Shown here in pieces: positions 61,127-64,000 of a DNA stretch of 64,000 nt (positions are counted from its first letter, which is position 1; every line of letters begins with the position of its first letter). The translations under genes were made by a program, and so were the position numbers. The DNA comes from Pseudomonas saxonica (GTDB lineage Bacteria > Pseudomonadota > Gammaproteobacteria > Pseudomonadales > Pseudomonadaceae). The DNA lies in the NCBI RefSeq assembly GCF_007858365.1, contig NZ_VFIO01000015.1, forward strand, positions 1 to 64,000, given 5' to 3'. The notes below the pieces were generated by a model that saw only the letters and a list, made by a program, of their open reading frames with translations, was not told the DNA's origin and ran no database searches.

Positions 61127-63004
61127 TTAGTGAGTGATCAAAACGGGTTCAAAGAATGCCTCCAGTTCGGTGTATCCGTCCAGTGCAAGGACATGCGCCA
61201 CATACTGATCCGGCCGCACCAGTACCAGTGCGCCGCGTTGACGATCAATGCCGCGCAATTCAAAGATGTTGGCCTGTGGGTCAACGCTGAACGCTTTCTC
61301 GTAGTCAATCAGGTCAAGACTTCCTTTGCGTGGCAACAAGAGTGAGGGCAGTTGCTCGACGTTAAGTTCTCGGTGCCCTTGCTGATAAACGGCGCGTACA
61401 TCAAGCACGCTGTCGAGATCTGCGCCCGGGGCGGTGAATCTGCGAACAGGCGAGTCAGGATGGTGCTCCAGATAGTCGCACAGCGCGTGCAATGCCTCAC
61501 CTGAGGCATCGGCAAAGGCGAAAAGCCTCCATCGGCCGTCGGCGGTTACCGTGTGACCTAATTGCATGGGACGTGCGTCGGCCACACGAATCACCGGTGC
61601 CGAGTGAAAACGGGTGCCGATGAGCAGACCGCTGGCGAGTGCTTGCCAAGTGCCGAGCCCGGTCAAAGGGCCTGGCCGATAACGGGTAGCGACCCCCGCC
61701 GTGTATTTGCCTGCTTGCACAAAATAGGCTTGCAACGCTGCCGGATCTATACCCCCGGCGGTGGGGTCAAGCGGGTCTTTTGGGCGCGCACCGATCATGG
61801 CTGACCATTCCTTGTCGAAGCCGATCAATTCTTGAGCCACTGGCTGACGCTCTTGTGAATAACTGGCCAGCAGTGAGCAGGGGCTACGGCCTTCAAGCAC
61901 GGCCGCGATTTTCCAGCCCAGGTTGAACGCATCCTGCATCGAGACGTTCATGCCTTGTCCGGCTTTTGCGCTGTGGGTGTGACAGGCGTCGCCCGCGATG
62001 AATATACGCGGTTCGCGGTGTGTGCCTGCCGCGTCAACGGCGTCATCGAATCGCTCCGTCAGGCGCTGACCCACTTCGTATACGGAACACCAGACGACAT
62101 TTTTCACGTCCAATGTGTAGGGCTGCAAGATGCGTTGTGCCGTTTCGATCAGTTGTTCGGCGCTGGTTTCACGGATCGCTGCGCGGTTCTCTTCGGTGAC
62201 TACACCCAGATCGACGTACATGCGAACCAGATGCCCACCTTCGCGTGGAATGAATAGCAGGTTGCCGGCGTCAGCTGATTGAATGGCCACCTTGAGCCGA
62301 ATATCGGGGAAGTCCGACACGGCCAGCATGTCCATAACGCCCCAGGCATGGTTGGCGGCGTCACCGCGCAATTGCTGACCAATAGCCGTGCGTACCTTGC
62401 TGCGCGCTCCGTCGCAGCCGACCAGATAGCGAGTGCGAATTTTCACCGTCTGCCCGGTGTCGGTGCGTTTCAGCGTCGCCAGAACGGGGTGTGTTGAATG
62501 TTCATCGCGGATGACGTCGACCAATTCCAGGTTGTAATCGGGTTCCAGCCGTTGCGGCAACTTGAGCATGCTATCGAGCAGGTAGTCCTGGATGCGGGCC
62601 TGATTGACGATGACGTGGGGAAACTCCGAAAGGCCATCCTCGGTATCCAACACACGACCGGTGCGTTCGATGCGCTGTCGGTCGTCCGCCTTGGGCCTCC
62701 AGAATGCGGTTTCATTGACCCAGCAGGCTTCGCGCAGCAGTTTTTCGGCGAGGCCAAACGCATGGAACATTTCAACGGTTCGGCAGGCGATTCCGTCAGC
62801 CTGCCCCAATTGCAATCGACCCTCACGGCGCTCGACTACACGGGTTGCTATGCTTGGGAATCTGGCCAGTTGTGCCGCCAGCAGTAAACCCGCCGGGCCA
62901 CTGCCGACGATGAGTACATCCACGGTTTCTGGCAGCAGGAGAGGCGGGAGTGCAGCATGAAGTTCCGGGTCGCCCGACTGGAACCCGTTGAGGTGGAATT
63001 GCAT
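61127..63004 (-). CDS. FAD-dependent aromatic hydroxylase (3-hydroxybenzoate 4-monooxygenase / phenol 2-monooxygenase type)
   Basis: 625 residues from ATG 63004 (AAGGAAT). FAD motif DVLIVGSGPAGLLLAAQLAR, NADPH/FAD YLVGCDGARSKVRTAIG, FAD ribityl site IFIAGDACHTHSAKAGQGMN, and C-terminal thioredoxin-like phenol-hydroxylase dimerisation domain (residues ~450-620). MobA-like by length and domain order. Adds oxygen to a phenolic ring with NADPH; exact substrate unproven. Confidence 0.88.
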   Translation of the reverse strand: MQFHLNGFQSGDPELHAALPPLLLPETVDVLIVGSGPAGLLLAAQLARFPSIATRVVERREGRLQLGQADGIACRTVEMFHAFGLAEKLLREACWVNETAFWRPKADDRQRIERTGRVLDTEDGLSEFPHVIVNQARIQDYLLDSMLKLPQRLEPDYNLELVDVIRDEHSTHPVLATLKRTDTGQTVKIRTRYLVGCDGARSKVRTAIGQQLRGDAANHAWGVMDMLAVSDFPDIRLKVAIQSADAGNLLFIPREGGHLVRMYVDLGVVTEENRAAIRETSAEQLIETAQRILQPYTLDVKNVVWCSVYEVGQRLTERFDDAVDAAGTHREPRIFIAGDACHTHSAKAGQGMNVSMQDAFNLGWKIAAVLEGRSPCSLLASYSQERQPVAQELIGFDKEWSAMIGARPKDPLDPTAGGIDPAALQAYFVQAGKYTAGVATRYRPGPLTGLGTWQALASGLLIGTRFHSAPVIRVADARPMQLGHTVTADGRWRLFAFADASGEALHALCDYLEHHPDSPVRRFTAPGADLDSVLDVRAVYQQGHRELNVEQLPSLLLPRKGSLDLIDYEKAFSVDPQANIFELRGIDRQRGALVLVRPDQYVAHVLALDGYTELEAFFEPVLITH

Positions 63005-63152
63005 GGCGTTATTCCTTGTTGTTATTAGTGGAGTAAGACGCTGCCATACAATATGCTCAGTATACGAACTATTACAACCCCCCGACGTTCGTTGAACCAA
63101 ACGCACATTTGGGGTCTACAACCGGTAGAAATTTCCTTTTGAGAGTATTGAT
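63005..63152. promoter_or_regulatory. divergent promoter region, monooxygenase and CigR-like genes
   Basis: Intergenic 148 bp. The dyad-like AATATGCTCAGTATACGAAC (63050-63070) lies at a position suited to a MarR operator/-10 region for the monooxygenase operon. No other element seen. Confidence 0.4.
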
Positions 63153-63689
63153 ATGTTCAGTTCACGTTCTTTGATGACTGCATTGACTTGCCTGGCGCTT
63201 GCCTGCGGTTCAGTGACTGCTCTGGCTGATCCTGGAAACGGCAATGGACCGGGTAATGGTTTCGACAAAGGGAACCCGCAAGGTCAGCAGGGGCAAAAAC
63301 CTCAAGACATGCATCAGGGCAAGCCAGGCGGTAATCAGCAGCAAGGCATGCCTCAAGGCAAGCCAGGCGGCAATCAGTCGCAAGGCAAGCATCCAGAAGG
63401 GAAGGCACACAACAAGGGGCCAAGCGTTAACCGCCAGCATGCGTTGGGCATCGTGGGTCAACATCGCGATTACTGGAGTCCTGGCCCTGCATTGCCGCCG
63501 GGTGTTCAAAAGAACCTTGCACGGGGCAAGCCACTGCCACCGGGTATCGGCAAAAAACTCGACGGTCGTCTGGCCAAACAATTGCCTCACTATGAAGGCT
63601 ATGAGTGGCGTCAGGCAGGGACTGACTTGATTCTGGTGTCTTTGGCCAGCGGCATCATCTATGAAGTGCTTAATGGCGCATTCCATTAA
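63153..63689 (+). CDS. CigR/RcnB-like exported protein
   Basis: 178 residues. Signal peptide ending LALACGSVTALA, then Gly/Asn/Gln-rich repeats (HQGKPGGNQQQGMP, QGKPGGNQSQ) and a conserved C-terminal domain PLPPGIGKKLDGRLAKQLPH YEGYEWRQ with LILVSLASGIIYEVL, as in the anti-virulence regulator CigR/RcnB families. Periplasmic or membrane-associated. Confidence 0.8.
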   Translation: MFSSRSLMTALTCLALACGSVTALADPGNGNGPGNGFDKGNPQGQQGQKPQDMHQGKPGGNQQQGMPQGKPGGNQSQGKHPEGKAHNKGPSVNRQHALGIVGQHRDYWSPGPALPPGVQKNLARGKPLPPGIGKKLDGRLAKQLPHYEGYEWRQAGTDLILVSLASGIIYEVLNGAFH

Positions 63690-63723
63690 GCGCTGTAGGT
63701 CATAGACGATACCTCTGCGAGGA

Positions 63724-64000
63724 TTACTGGCTAACAGGCGCGTGCGGATGGCGACTCGGGAAATGTTTCTCATAGGCCCGACAGACCCTGAGCACTGCGT
63801 CATCGGCAAATCGTGCGCCGACCACTTGCAAGCCGACCGGCAAGCCGTTCTGGGCCAGACCACAGGGCACTGACGCGGCAGGTTGTTGAGTCAGGTTGAA
63901 GGGGTAGCTGAAGGGCGTCCAGTGCATCCATTCGCTGTAGTGCGAATCGGGTGGCACGTTATGCCCGGCCGCAAACGCGGTGATGGGCAGCATCGGTGTC
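63724..64000 (-). CDS. amidase-family enzyme, C-terminal part (partial)
   Basis: Open to the window edge; stop at 63724. YPFNLTQQPAASVPCGLAQN and GLPVGLQVVGARFADDAVLR is the conserved end of the amidase signature/GatA family. The Ser-Ser-Lys active site is outside the window. Confidence 0.88.
   Translation of the reverse strand, partial: TPMLPITAFAAGHNVPPDSHYSEWMHWTPFSYPFNLTQQPAASVPCGLAQNGLPVGLQVVGARFADDAVLRVCRAYEKHFPSRHPHAPVSQ

Noticed and set aside
63290-63400. Repeated CAAGGCAAGCCAGGCGGCAA-type sequence
   Set aside because: Codes for a Gly/Gln repeat in the exported CigR-like protein; low-complexity peptide, not a mobile or CRISPR repeat.

Overview
The window is Pseudomonas-type chromosome, probably of the fluorescens group, carrying a complete-looking lambdoid prophage of about 55 kb inside the 5' end of dusA. 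Evidence for the host is the dusA, ivy, MarR/FAD-monooxygenase and CigR-like genes. Evidence for the phage type is the Pseudomonas-phage families DUF1654, PrtN-like, a DUF4055 portal and a P22-type coat, together with a lambda-type tail.

Layout. 1-1142: end of an IS3-family element, then dusA. 1062 and 56144: a shared 9-bp core (ATCCATCAT) marks attL and attR; the displaced native dusA 5' codons survive at 56144-56224. 1243-9092: integrase, then a leftward early block interrupted by plus-strand cargo (an HNH nuclease, exported proteins) and several broken genes. 9269-9328 and 12474-12537: two three-site operator arrays with consensus TTAGC-N5-GCTAA, which flank an immunity region holding a CI-like repressor and rex-position cargo. 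12566-18097: rightward early operon (Cro-like, BRO antirepressor, initiator with five iterons inside its own gene, second replication protein, DUF1367, NinG). 18275-19228: HicAB. 19327-19994: holin-like proteins. 20689-36400: terminase, portal, head and tail genes, including a lambda G/GT-type -1 frameshift at GGGAAAC (31505). 36403-40465: the K-like protein, then a cargo block with a RelE/XRE toxin-antitoxin pair. 40519-47406: tail tip and fibre genes. 47464-48533: GH19 endolysin and nested Rz/Rz1.

48684-56143 is the right-end cargo, AT-richer than the phage core. It holds a broken Dam, a membrane protein overlapping a P-loop kinase, and opposite them a class I methyltransferase, a TSPPY-type DNA methyltransferase, an HD dNTPase-like protein and an Nmad2-domain protein. 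Kinase, HD hydrolase, methyltransferases and Nmad2 together look like a nucleotide or DNA-base modification or defence locus. I know of no described system with this composition, and it is the main candidate for something new. The EVE-like/HNH gene beside the integrase may be a counterpart that senses modified DNA.

Beyond attR (56.2-59.1 kb) lie fossils of earlier related prophages: an integrase fragment fused to an Rz fragment by a large deletion, and a second deleted integrase preceded by a phage terminator/RBS linker, separated by an SDR fragment, ivy and an IS3 remnant. After these come a ParDE-like pair, GNAT, a MarR/aromatic hydroxylase operon, a CigR-like protein and a partial amidase.

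Several prophage genes carry single lesions (isolated in-frame TGA codons or one-base shifts in homopolymers). These indicate either prophage decay or uncorrected assembly errors, and raw reads would separate the two.
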